A stretch of DNA of 64,000 nucleotides from Ypsolopha sequella (taxonomy: Eukaryota > Arthropoda > Insecta > Lepidoptera > Ypsolophidae), in NCBI GenBank assembly GCA_934047225.1, contig OW203992.1, positions 7,925,501 to 7,989,500 on the forward strand, in the 5' to 3' direction. Positions 20,101-29,026 of the stretch are shown one piece after another. The notes under the pieces were generated by a model. That model worked only from the letters and a program-made list of their open reading frames with translations. It had not been told where the DNA came from and did not search any database. A program made the translations under genes and the position numbers. Each line of letters begins with the position of its first letter. Within the stretch, counting starts at the first letter, position 1.

Positions 20101-22503
20101 TGTCGTTGATTTATCAACACGCACTACGGGATGATGCGGAATATAATAACCAAGAGATAATTGGTCATCATTATGAAGCGGGGATATGTAACCTTTAGTT
20201 AGGTATTCATTTATTATATTGTTATACTCGGAACGTAAATCTGCGTTAGAAACAAACCTACGCTCAAGAGACATAAAACACTTTTTTGCGTGATGGTACG
20301 AGTTTCCTAGTATGTTAGGATTCCGTGCGAACGGTAAAGAAACCGAATAGCGACCAGCGGGGTCACGTGACACATTGTTAATAAATAATTTTTCACATTC
20401 ATCATTTGCGGGACTAGAAGCAGGTTCACAATGCACCTCTTCTAATTGCCAAAATTTTTGTAAAATAAAATCTATTGGCGGTTCAATCTCCATATAAGAG
20501 CATAACGAAATTGAACATGCGGTATTTTGGTAAACAGGCGTATTACCAATTAGCGTAAAACCGAAGATGGTCTGAAATCCCGTCGGCGTACCCGGGGGAC
20601 CAGAGACGCGGCCTGATAACAAGATATCCGCGAATAAAGATGCACCGATAAGAATATCAATCTCGCCCGGTAAGTAAAATGTTTCATCAGCAAGTGTGAT
20701 ATATTTTAAATACGAAAGCGTAGACAAATCCACCTGCACCGATGGTAAGTTGTCGGTAATACGGTCGATTACATAAGTGTCAAGCGAAATTGAAACCGAA
20801 TCATCAAATCGTGAAAACAATTTAAGGTTTGTCGCACCCTTAATTGGGTTTGATGAAGAGCCGATGCCCTTAACAAAAGCGCGGGGAATTTTCTCATATT
20901 TTAAGTTAAGCTTCTCACAACAGGAAACCGTCGAAAAACTGGATTGTGACGCAGGGTCGCAGAGCGCACGTAGACGGACTGACATACCGTTAGAATCTTT
21001 CACGATCACTTGAATTGTACCTAAAAGGCATGTTTCATTACGCTGCGAGTTAGGCTGTAAGTTACATAAAGAAATATTATTACTCGCAGTTGGTACGGAT
21101 TGAGAATCATTAGTCATATGTTCTGTGTTAGTCGCCGATACGGCAGGATCCACCAACCTCGAAGATTGCGTATGTGTGCGTGGAGACACGGTAATATTTT
21201 GACCAAGCGCGGTGTGAGTATTCATCACATTTTGTTTGCGGCACAACATCGAATGGTGTTTACAATTACAATGGCGGCAATTATAAGACGATTTACAAGC
21301 GGAATTGTTATGCGTAATACTTAAACAATTGGTGCAACCGTTATTAGATTTGATGAACTGAAATCTTTTCTCGATATCTAGTTTCACAAATTCGGGACAC
21401 TTATATAAATTATAGTGTTTTAATTGTTTACATAGCGGACAACAATTATTATTGGTCGAAGCGGAGACAAAAGCATGGGTTGACTTGGTACTGTACCCGG
21501 TTTTGTTGTTATTATTATTAACGGAGCGGTTCGGAGCGGGAGCGGTAATTGCGGGTGCAGTGCGGTTCAGTATCTTAGTTTGTTCCCGTAAAAATGATAT
21601 TAATTCATCATAATGGGGTAAATCGGAACCACGTTTAAACATTTCAAATGAACGAGCGGTTTCAACATCAAGTTTTTTAAGGGCCAAATACATAAGGATA
21701 AAATCCGAAAGATCTTTAATATTCAGCGATTTTAAACACGAAACAGCGGAACAGAACTTGTCTAAAAACAAGTCCAAGTTTTTTGAACTAGCGGTAGTTA
21801 AAGGGCGAAATTCAAACATTTGATCCAAATAAGTAGTGGCTAAACTACGCGAGTCTTGAAAAGTAGAAACGAGTGTTTTCCAGATTATGTCGTAGTTAGT
21901 TGCGTTCGGTGTGATTCCAGAACAAATCGAAAGTGCCCGGCCAGAAAGTTTACCCATCAGGTATTGTACTCGTTCGTTGTCGGTCAAGTCCGGATTATCG
22001 TGAATCGTGGTTTTAAATGTTTCATAGAATGTTGGCCACATAGTAGCTTCACCAGAAAAACCAACGAGTTCCAGTTTTGGAAGCTTGATAGTAGGTTTTT
22101 TGGGACATTCCATGTCAAGTGGAGCTTTAACTTTAGAGTCAGCCGATTTCGAAGAATGTGATAACTTCCGGTTGATGTATTTGCAATGGGAGTAAAGATC
22201 CTCAAAAGCTGACCAACTTTGATAATTTGGTTCAAAATTAGGATTTATCAATACCTCTGTGTCATTAATTTCATCTATGATTACATGAATTTCTGAGCGT
22301 ACAGTATCCAAAGTTTCGACATTGGCCATAAACAATTCTGCCGAAGAAACATCCTCTAAAGCGGTTTTAGAAAAGTCATAAACTCTCTGAAGGCGATTAA
22401 ACAATTCTTGCCTTTTATTTTTAAGCTTCTTTAAACTATACGACATCTTTAATTTTGCAGCTTCTGCGGAATTTGGCATGTTATATAGTACAAAGTTAGG
22501 CAA
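17161..22503 (-). CDS. BEL-2 Gag-Pol polyprotein, intact 1780 residues
   Basis: One uninterrupted frame encodes all retrotransposition functions. Domains in order: coiled Gag N-terminus and DUF1759 (about 1-300); zinc knuckles (about 349-421; CPLC, CTNCLSITHNNSAC, CRHCNCKHH); aspartic protease (CDPASQSSF, about 514); reverse transcriptase (SDIKQMF and YMDDI, about 930); RNase H (SFADASERG about 1104, CFTDS about 1180); integrase H2C2 (HYHRKNCHTG...CNYC, about 1411-1450) and core with D (AVDYCGP, about 1480), D (SDHATNF) and E (PHFGGHYE); C-terminal DUF5641 (WPLGVIVAVYPGKD, to the end). All catalytic acids I can identify are present. The second integrase motif reads DHATNF rather than the commoner DNGTNF. 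The ATG at 22503 is used; Met codons at residues 9 and 20 could serve instead. It encodes no envelope, so it fits a retrotransposon rather than an infectious element. Confidence 0.92.
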   Translation of the reverse strand: MPNFVLYNMPNSAEAAKLKMSYSLKKLKNKRQELFNRLQRVYDFSKTALEDVSSAELFMANVETLDTVRSEIHVIIDEINDTEVLINPNFEPNYQSWSAFEDLYSHCKYINRKLSHSSKSADSKVKAPLDMECPKKPTIKLPKLELVGFSGEATMWPTFYETFKTTIHDNPDLTDNERVQYLMGKLSGRALSICSGITPNATNYDIIWKTLVSTFQDSRSLATTYLDQMFEFRPLTTASSKNLDLFLDKFCSAVSCLKSLNIKDLSDFILMYLALKKLDVETARSFEMFKRGSDLPHYDELISFLREQTKILNRTAPAITAPAPNRSVNNNNNKTGYSTKSTHAFVSASTNNNCCPLCKQLKHYNLYKCPEFVKLDIEKRFQFIKSNNGCTNCLSITHNNSACKSSYNCRHCNCKHHSMLCRKQNVMNTHTALGQNITVSPRTHTQSSRLVDPAVSATNTEHMTNDSQSVPTASNNISLCNLQPNSQRNETCLLGTIQVIVKDSNGMSVRLRALCDPASQSSFSTVSCCEKLNLKYEKIPRAFVKGIGSSSNPIKGATNLKLFSRFDDSVSISLDTYVIDRITDNLPSVQVDLSTLSYLKYITLADETFYLPGEIDILIGASLFADILLSGRVSGPPGTPTGFQTIFGFTLIGNTPVYQNTACSISLCSYMEIEPPIDFILQKFWQLEEVHCEPASSPANDECEKLFINNVSRDPAGRYSVSLPFARNPNILGNSYHHAKKCFMSLERRFVSNADLRSEYNNIINEYLTKGYISPLHNDDQLSLGYYIPHHPVVRVDKSTTKVRICMNASTKTDSADGTRVSLNDTLHTGANLQNDLFLILLDFRLYEIAFTSDIKQMFLQVLVNADDRKFQKFLYRFDTCSPLIAYQFNRVCFGLRSSPFLAMRVVRKLCEDGSSAYPLAATVAARNCYMDDICYSTPTVQGSLQLRDELVGLLKAGGFELVKWSSNCQQLLDTLPDTHRLNSSKNFEEQTQTLKVLGLQWSPDSDEFSFTVSLDSRPCTKRNVLSVIARQYDVLGFTAPVILYAKLLLQKICILKLDWDETLPSDIAQIWQNYLKELPVLRDLRIKRHLDVFQNSKISIISFADASERGYGCVVYIRVQDDSDTCTSIRLVCAKSKVCPLKTVSVARLELCASLLMSKLTRRVVDAYKIRHNIERIYCFTDSMVTLHWIHSSPHRFKTFVATRITKIISAIPAECFYHTAGSQNPSDCLSRGLTPTQLMSHPLWFTGPAWLYLDAKEWPIKTIESASIEENLPESKTISLPAFSNEEPHPLLSLSERISSWLVLLHTIIYIYRFLRILPRSNIFTATDMDFAEVALIKALQAFYFLDEIKRLKSNKLCSPALNRLSPFLDKNGLLRVGGRLRNTDMTFDQQHPVLLPRKNHIVELIIIHYHRKNCHTGPVALMSIIRQKFWILSCRNIVRRVIHSCNYCFKAKPRQTFPFMADLPSCRVNEAKAFVHCAVDYCGPISITPYRKRGVRPVKCYLCIFVCLVTRAVHVELATDLSTNTFLSAFKRFLSRRGAVSFVYSDHATNFVGARNALSEIYNLTNSEEFKTSFANELADHRIQWKFNIPRSPHFGGHYEIYVKGFKTHLHRVVGTQLLTYEELLTVVTQIECVINSRPLTLLSEDPSELSALTPAHFLMSTPLKELPACKVADEPVNLLRRYALLDQMVESFARRWKNDYLHLLQSRGKWNTPSNPIKIGSVVVVVTDNTPPLQWPLGVIVAVYPGKDNVIRVASVKTTTGVYKRPVVRLCPLPSQ

Positions 22504-22941
22504 GTACCAGAACTATTGAAAATTTTATACTGACTACAACATAGAATAATGCTAATGAGTTAGAGATAACACGGGCGGCGGACGAACCTTTGTACGAGTA
22601 CCTCTCGATAATATTAAGAATTAGCAGGTAGGCAGATAATATTTTCTGTGAAATGATCAAATGGTATAATCGCAGCGGATAAATTAACAGAATGGCGTAT
22701 TTCACTGTAGATAATTTATAATTTCCAGTATATAGGAAATGGAATCACTAATATTTTGACGAATGCGGGGTTTTAATGCATAGATAATGCAAATAAGAGC
22801 GGGAATGCGGGGTAATACTGCGGGCAGAGTGAAAATTAGAGCGGAATTCACGTGTTCTTTAGACAAAGAACATGAAGATAGCGGTTGGAAATACCAAAAA
22901 ATGGTTATAGATCGCAGATCAAAGGGCCTAAAATGGATCTA
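22504..22941 (-). other. BEL-2 5' leader
   Basis: Non-coding leader between the primer site and Gag. Short frames here lack family signatures. The GCGG/GCGGG-rich composition continues that of the coding region. Confidence 0.5.
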
Positions 22942-22959
22942 GATCCGGCTCGAATGGCC
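22942..22959 (-). other. BEL-2 primer-site-like sequence, diverged tRNA-Tyr type
   Basis: GATCCGGCTCGAATGGCCA on the plus strand resembles the tRNA-Tyr 3' end (...ATCCGGCTCGAAGGACCA as recalled), with three changed bases before CCA, and is separated from the LTR by seven A residues. The offset and the mismatches make this less certain than the BEL-1 site. Confidence 0.45.
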
Positions 22960-22966
22960 AAAAAAA

Positions 22967-23431
22967 TGAGCACGCGATATGACGGCAGTGCTTTGTATCA
23001 CCATAGGTTTTAAAAATAGCGGGAAGTGAAGAGAAATAATTACGAAGATGAAAGATCTGACCTTGGGAAGGAGCTGCATGCACCACAAACCACGCTTCGC
23101 CTGAGCCACCAAGTCTCTGGTGTTCTCCAAGATGGTTTTCTTCTTCCTCTTCGTGCCTGGTTGCGCTCTTCTCGGCTAATCTTCTTCGTAATAGTAATAG
23201 ATGAAAATGAGGCGCACAGCGGGTGCGATCTCAAAATGGCGGGCGGTAGGGTCGAGGTAGGACCTAGTCGAATGACAATCAGCGTATACCTCCGGCGTGA
23301 AAGGCTTCTGATTGACGACTGATTGATTTGCGTCCAAAACTAAGCGGGTGGAGATGCAGCGAAAATGACAGTTGAAAATATTAATTCACAACTACCCCGC
23401 AGTATGAGAGCCACAAGAAGTGGCGCGAACA
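22967..23431 (-). repeat. BEL-2 5' LTR
   Basis: 465 bp, identical by eye to 16596-17060. It is expected to carry the element promoter. A degenerate relative lies at 44171-44307. Confidence 0.9.
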
Positions 23432-23436
23432 ATAAT

Positions 23437-23564
23437 AAAGCAGAGAATGACCCTACCGCTTTGGTCTCATAGTAACAAATAAATATAATTACATATTCTA
23501 ACGAAATATAACATTATTTTTAATTGGCCGGCACTTTCAGATTTAGCCCAAAATGAATGATGTC
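23437..23564. repeat. right terminal inverted repeat of the DNA transposon
   Basis: The third subterminal unit: GCAGAGAATGACCCTAC, AACAAATAAATATAATTACA, GGCCGGCACTTTCAG, ATTTAGCCCA and finally TGAATGATGTCC, the complement of the left end at 6300-6352. The left copy has about 12 extra bases between the GGACATCATTCA and TGGGCTAAATC blocks. Confidence 0.75.
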
Positions 23565-23565
23565 C

Positions 23566-23836
23566 ATACTTTACTCAATGAGCTCTAAGCAATGACACAT
23601 GCTAGGGAAAGAAAACATATTTGTTTGCGACTCCGTGTATAGGTTCCGCTGAAAAATTATTTAATTACATTTATAATTTAATATTCGATTTTGTCTCAAC
23701 AATTTACACAACATATCAAAATTTCAGGTCGCTATCTCATTCCACCTTAGAGCTAGACCGGGGACATACGGACGGACGGACAGCAGAGTGACATTAATAG
23801 CCCTCCGTTTTGCCCTTTGGGTACGGAACCCTAAAA
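23566..23836 (+). repeat. right half of the split GGGTTCCGTAC-type repeat
   Basis: Matches the second half of 29989-30616: TACTTTACTCAATGAG, TTTACACAACATAT, AAAATTTCAGGTCGCTATCTC, GACGGACGGACAGCAGAGTG and the end GGGTACGGAACCCTAAAAA. It has no head of its own. With 5588-5958 it makes one repeat, which supports a single interruption by the nested block. Confidence 0.7.
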
Positions 23837-25689
23837 ATCGCGTAAATGGATTGCAGTATTAATCACCAACATGTTGGTAGCATGGTAGCCAGAGCAATTT
23901 AAATCGGATTTAAAATTAAAAGTTTCGCTCCACAGAGTGAGAGAGGAAGTGGGTGAGAGAGAGAAGGCACTATCGAGTGAGTGCAGCGCGGCGATAACGC
24001 GTACAATGGGAATTTGCAGTTTGGAATGACTGCCCTCCGAGTCGGGATTTTCTTAATTCCTTCGTAATTTGTTGTTTACTAGAAAACCCGTAAAAAATAA
24101 TAATTAAAAAAAAACATAGTTAACAACAATGTAAGGAAACATTGATCTATACAGCCAAAATCATACTGAAGGCTCGGTAAGTGATCAAAATCAATGTCTA
24201 CGTTATCGGAAATGTATGAAATATGGCATTATATATAATTCCTAGGAATTGTGTATAGAGCCAAAAATCGTCTGGAAATATTACTATATTACGATACGAG
24301 AGCGATGAAACGTTTTCTGACGAGTGTGAGTTTGCGGCACGAGCCGAAGGCGAGTGCTGCAATCACACGAGTCGAGAAAAAGTTTCTCGCACGAGTTTCG
24401 TATAATTTTTTATAGCACAAGTGCGGAAAATGCCGACTTTATGCGCGTGCGTAAAGCGGTCATTTTACGCACGGTGTGCTATAAATAAAATTAAGTTCTC
24501 GACACACATTTCTTGTAGTTCTGGGGCATATGTAATTCCGTGAGATTTTGAATGAAGCAAGTATAGATAGGTGATGGGCTATAGAATAGTGTACAACGGG
24601 TGTTTTGTCTCAAAGTTTAACCGAGTATGTGTATGACGTCATGATTTTTGGTAATATGGCGTCATCATATTAACAAAAATTTAAAAATGGGTGCGTCGAT
24701 GGGCTAAGCAAAGCGGAGCGAAGAAAATTTTGCTAGCTATTTTAGTTTTTTTTTATAAAGATTATAATATTTATATATATTTAGGTCTTATATATATTTA
24801 TTATATTTTTTATTAATATATATATATATTTAAAAAACACATTTATAGAGATATATTTCGAACTGTTGTTCGGCATCAGTCTTGTAAATAATTATGTATA
24901 TGAAAATTTTCGAAAATTTATATAAAAATATAAAACTAACATTTTTCGCTTTCGCCCTGAATCCGCCCCTTTCGCACTGAGCGTTTTTTCGCTTGGAGTG
25001 ACAGTGACAAAAATAAAATTCACATAGCCTCTTAAAATACATAAATTGTGTAAATTTTAAGGGCGTCAACACTAGGTAATAAAGAACATTAGGTTCACAA
25101 ATAATTTCAATACGTTGTCTCGGAGGGTTTCGTCTTTGTTTATAATGTATTGTTGCATATCTCAGGCTTCGACGTATGAACCCTAAACTTGAACTTTAAA
25201 TAGTTTGTTTTCTAAATCTATTTATTGAGAGGTCATCGATTTTGTATAACTGCGTGTTTGGCAATGAACCTTTGTGACAAAAGCCTTTAGTTTATGTATT
25301 TGTTAGTTAATTTCACTGTGGGTAGGTAAGTGAACTCGGTTCACGGTCAAAAGTATCCTTACTATTAGGTACAGGTCGACGCATGTATTAAGAGCTACAG
25401 ACGCCCTGTGGTGGGGATACGTCTGCGCATGTGGTGATTAATTATGTTACTAAATTTTTATCTGAGAATAGCGTCACTAATGTCTGTTTTGTAACAGGTT
25501 AGTAATAAAAAATCTAAATATTTATTCATGATTTATATTAAATATTTATAATTTATGATAATGGTTTCACGCCTTCCTTAAATTATGTACTTTGCCTAGA
25601 TACTACTTAAGGCGCCAGCGTTATCGGAAAATTACTCTTACTGGCAACGATATTTGTTTTAAATGAGATGTTTACAAGTTATGAAAAAA
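23837..25689. other. non-coding stretch, repeat debris and AT-rich DNA
   Basis: No gene supported. 24260-24490 contains inverted CACGAG/CTCGTG and GCGTGCGTAAA/TTTACGCAC blocks typical of a degenerate foldback repeat. 24740-24840 is almost pure A/T with TATATATT tracts. 24160-24190 has a fragment of MITE family C. Confidence 0.5.
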
Positions 25690-25960
25690 TATACAACGTG
25701 TAACAGAGAGGTGTAACCATATTTGAAGAGCTTATTCAGTGAATGATATAGAACAACTTTTACTATGGAACAAAATTTGTACCTCGAAAAATTTTTTTTA
25801 CTGTTTCATAGAAAAATGCAATGCCGCTCGGTCAAAATGTATGGAAGGATAGATTTTTTTTTTGAGATTTCAGGGTTTGCTCCATAGTAAAAGTTGTTCT
25901 ACACCATTGACTGAATAAGCTATTCAAATATGGTTACACCTTTCTGTTACACCTTGTATA
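25690..25960. mobile_element. MITE family A, copy 3
   Basis: Complete copy: TATACAACGTGTAACAGAGA at the left, CTGTTACACCTTGTAT at the right, about 80 bp inverted arms, interior in the same orientation as copy 1 (TTTCATAGAAAAATGCAATG). Confidence 0.8.
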
Positions 25961-27065
25961 GTGCTATTTAAGGAATAAGGAAAAAAAAATAGTTCCGAAA
26001 ATTATTCTTGAACAGTATGAAAATATTTTTCGAAGTCAAGCTGTTTTTAGACGAAAATTAAGTAAAATTGTTTATTTATTTGAAACCATTGTCGGTATTT
26101 GTATGGTTCTTGCACTAAAACACAAGTAAAGCAATATTTTCCTTGTATTTTAGTGCAAGATACAACTAAAATATTGCTTAGAAAAGTATTAGTGAAAAGT
26201 ATTATTTTCCCCTATTTTGAGCTATCCGGAAACCCAGCGACGACGTCGTAATGCGGTGCGCGCTGACATGAACGTTATTTCAATATAGCTATATTAATTT
26301 ATCTATCGATATTTATACTGAAACAAGTCGACTCAAGGTCGTTGGCAACTACCTGCCCCTTAACGGTTCCGTAGAATTGATGAAAAAAACAACCAGTTAG
26401 GAAATATATTATTTTGGCTGGACCTCTTACCGAGTTATTTGTACGTATAGTTTAAATAGGCGATAGTTCAGATCTTTGTTGTCATAATAGTATGTTGGAC
26501 AGTTTTGAAGTGGATACTTCTTTGTCCACATCTCGCATGTTCAGAACTTGTACGTTACTTCCGGAACAACATTTTTATGATTAAAGATTAATTTATTGTT
26601 AACCTCCTTCGACGACGAAGCCAACGCACGGCGTGCGTGCAGCTCGCCGATCGGCGCGCATGGCCAAACCATGGGCGCGGCGATTGCCAGTGCCCGTTTG
26701 ACAACGACGGTGAACGCCACGTCGTCGTCCTAAGAACGACACTCGCCTTGATAATGCCGAACATGTATCGATGAAACGGTTTGCATATAATCAGCAACAA
26801 TCATACGTAATAATAATTTCGTTTGTGAGCTCACGCTAGTTTTATTAATATTACATATATAATCTATTGTTGTTGTTAATTATTAACTATTCATGATAAT
26901 TTATTGCTTATTTGGTAGGAATAATTAAAATATTGAATCGAACTCGAAAGCGAATGCGCCGCCATTAATTGATTCATTCTTCCGTGATTGAGTAAACAGG
27001 CGACTAAGAAGTATCACCCATCATCCATCCTAGTTCTAGTTCTAGTAGTCCTAGAACTAGTAGCC
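25961..27065. other. non-coding stretch with repeat fragments
   Basis: No gene supported. 26112-26160 is a small inverted repeat (CTTGCACTAAAA...TTTTAGTGCAAG). 26339-26375 (AAGGTCGTTGGC..CTACCTGCCCCTTAA) recurs at 51513-51542. 26700-26790 (TGACAACGACGGTGA...CGTCGTC) resembles 58155-58250. The 26588-26800 frame is not convincing. Confidence 0.45.
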
Positions 27066-27200
27066 TAGTTCGTCCACTGCTGGACATAAGCCTTTCCAAG
27101 ACTTTGCCACTCCCGGCGGTCATCCTGAAAGAATTGCCTGTACTCACACACGCTGGGCAGGCGGGTTGGTGAGCGCGGTGCCGGAACCCTCGCACCAGTG
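27066..27200 (-). pseudogene. LINE ORF2 C-terminal remnant
   Basis: On the minus strand the frame around 27075-27135 reads DDRREWQSLGKAYVQQW and then a stop. This resembles the conserved C-terminal tail of lepidopteran LINE polyproteins (pattern DR..W...G.AYVQQW). Only the tail remains; upstream sequence is not alignable by eye. Confidence 0.45.
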
Positions 27201-27671
27201 ACGACGCTGCCCTTCACCAGTCTGTTTCATATAAGGCCCGGCTATTAGGGATGGATATACCACCATCTATCGGTCCCAGGCATGGTGGGCCTCCTGGTTT
27301 TTTGAGTATACACTTAAATAATTTATGGTTGTATCTCTGACGCAAAACAATACTTTTTTCAATAAATAAATCATATTTTGGAGATAATTATTGTCAGCTA
27401 CATTAGTTTGAGCTAAGACGCCAATGCTAAGCTTCATTAAGATTTTCAAGCGCTGAATCGATAAGAGAGATGATTTGTTCATAAAATATTAATAAAATAT
27501 CTACAACCCACCTTCCCCGTACTCTAACCAAGCAAAACGCAAACAACAAACAAGGAATCGGGCTAATGGAAGGAAAAATAAATCGATTCCCTTCCGGTCC
27601 AGTGAGCATAGGAAGGGTTGTCTTTGCAGTCGGCGTACAGTACCTACTGCGGACCTTAGATTACTTGGGAC

Positions 27672-28347
27672 CAGGGTTGCCAGGTGGCCCAGATAAAATA
27701 AAAACCAGCCAAGTGTGAGCCGGACCCGCGCACGAAGGGTTCCGTACCATTATCTATAAAAACGGCAAAAAAAACATGTCTGTTGTATGGGAGCCCCCAT
27801 GTTTTTTAGTATTTGTTGTTATAGCGGCAACAGAAATACATCATCTGTGAAAATTTCAACTGTCTAACTATCACGGTTCATGAGATACAGCCTGGTGACA
27901 GACGAACAAACGAACAGACAGACGGACAGACAGACGGAAAGACAGACGGACAGACAGACGGACAGCGGAGTCCTAGTAATAGGTTATACCTTTGGGTACG
28001 GAACCCTAAAAACTGAACAATTTCTTTCAAGGGATCCTTTTTTTACAATTTGTCGAAAAATCAAAAGAGAGACCCTTTGATTTTGGCTTGATCAAATTGA
28101 GAAAATTACCACACGAAGGGAACGATCAATCAAGGTCACAGATACAGCACGCGCTGGCTGGCAATAGTGCGCCAAATCTGTATGGATTTGATTTTACGAA
28201 ACAGTAAATAAATGTGTGACAAGATGAAATGAAATGAATAGACTTTCGCAAATACCGAACCACCCATACTTCGGTATTTTCTTCACACCGAACACGGGGC
28301 TGAAATACCGAACAGTTCGGTAATAAACCGAACACCTGGCAACCCTG
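27672..28347. mobile_element. hAT-like non-autonomous element with CAGGGTTGCCAGGTG ends
   Basis: Left end CAGGGTTGCCAGGTG and right end CACCTGGCAACCCTG are perfect 15 bp inverted repeats. The flanking 8-mers CTTGGGAC (27664-27671) and CTTGGGCA (28348-28355) look like a slightly decayed 8 bp target duplication, the length used by hAT elements. Inside it sits a GGGTTCCGTAC-type repeat (27704-28014). The remaining interior has CCGAACAG/CTGTTCGG motifs and no coding sequence. Confidence 0.6.
27704..28014 (+). repeat. GGGTTCCGTAC-type lepidopteran repeat, near full length
   Basis: Head CCAGCCAAGTGTGAGCCGG followed by GAAGGGTTCCGTACC, a middle with GTATGGGAGCCCCCATG and ACTGTCTAACTATCACGG, and a tail with repeated GACAGACGGACAGA units and GGGTACGGAACCCTAAAAA. 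The ends GGGTTCCGTACC and GGGTACGGAACCC are complementary, so it could be SINE-like or a TIR element; the class is not decided here. Confidence 0.7.
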
Positions 28348-28629
28348 CTTGGGCATGACCGCGTTTAGTTGACACGTTAGACGAGGGAAACTCATCTCTA
28401 TTTATAGGAGATATGATTTACCTGTTATTACCGTTGTGGTTGGTGCTTTGATAGCCTCCTATTTACGTATGTATTATTTTATTTATTATGTATCGCACCT
28501 TTACCTACTGTTTTGTTGTAGGGAGATGTGGTAGAAAATTAAAACTATGTTCTGTTTTTATTGTAATTTTTTTTTCTGTTTTAAACATTGTGGTTATTTT
28601 AATCTTCCTTATTTAGAGTTAATAAATAT

Positions 28630-29026
28630 TTTTTCAATGCAAGTGCTCGTAAAGTCCCACTTTTTATGCATCAAAACCGAACAGAAAGTCGATTACTTTG
28701 CCCTAGGGCTTTATTATTATTATTTTAAATTTATTTACAATGGTTGGCTAATCTGCAACCTTTCCTGTGTACCATAAATTTGATCCTTAATTTTCCACTG
28801 TTTAACGGCTCTGGATACAGTCCTTTTGAGCCAATCATAAAATTTAAAGTTCACAAGATTATATTTGTATAAGATTATATCCTCGCACTATGCATTAAAA
28901 AACGTAGTATGACACACGGGCGTAAGAGCAATAAATTACTCGGTTACGTTTAAAACACTGGCTACGCTCGTGTTTTAAATCGTCCTCGTAATTTATTCCT
29001 TTTCGCCCTAGTAGCATAAACTACTA
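28630..29026 (+). repeat. about 395 bp repeat family D, copy 1
   Basis: Runs from TTTTTCAATGCAAGTGCTCG through CTTTGCCCTAGGGCTTTATT, GTTTAACGGCTCTGGATACA, AATTACTCGGTTACG and GTTTAAAACACTGGCTACG to GTAGCATAAACTAC. Copies 2 (47811-48205, plus) and 3 (55769-56150, minus) keep the same order and ends. No coding frame is shared by the copies. Class unknown. Confidence 0.7.

Larger units (their letters stand above)
16596..23431 (-). mobile_element. BEL/Pao LTR retrotransposon BEL-2, apparently intact
   Basis: 6836 bp with 465 bp LTRs (16596-17060 and 22967-23431) that look identical, and a perfect 5 bp target duplication ATAAT (16591-16595 and 23432-23436). The empty site can be read in the neighbouring unit (TCATATAATAAAGCAG near 16435-16454). 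LTR termini on the coding strand are TGTTCGCGCC...CGTGCTCA. A single full-length Gag-Pol frame and a primer-site-like sequence are present, so it may be, or recently have been, autonomous. Confidence 0.93.
6300..23564 (-). mobile_element. DDE_Tnp_4 (ISL2EU-like) DNA transposon, split by two BEL/Pao insertions
   Basis: The outer ends match as inverted repeats: left GGACATCATTCA then, after a short unmatched stretch, TGGGCTAAATCTGAAAGTGC and CGGCC. The right end is the complement, CCGGCACTTTCAG, ATTTAGCCCA and TGAATGATGTCC. Homology continues about 95 bp inward to a GTAGGGTCATTCTCT block. It encodes a transposase on the minus strand (6738-9283). Subtracting BEL-1 (6588 bp), BEL-2 (6836 bp) and their 5 bp target copies leaves about 3.83 kb, a plausible autonomous element. 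Its own target duplication is not resolved because another small element abuts the left end. ISL2EU/PIF-Harbinger-like placement is from the transposase motifs. Confidence 0.75.

Noticed and set aside
17161..22503. An endogenous retrovirus with an envelope gene
   Set aside because: Gag-Pol ends just before the 3' LTR with no third frame, so BEL-2 is a retrotransposon without an envelope.
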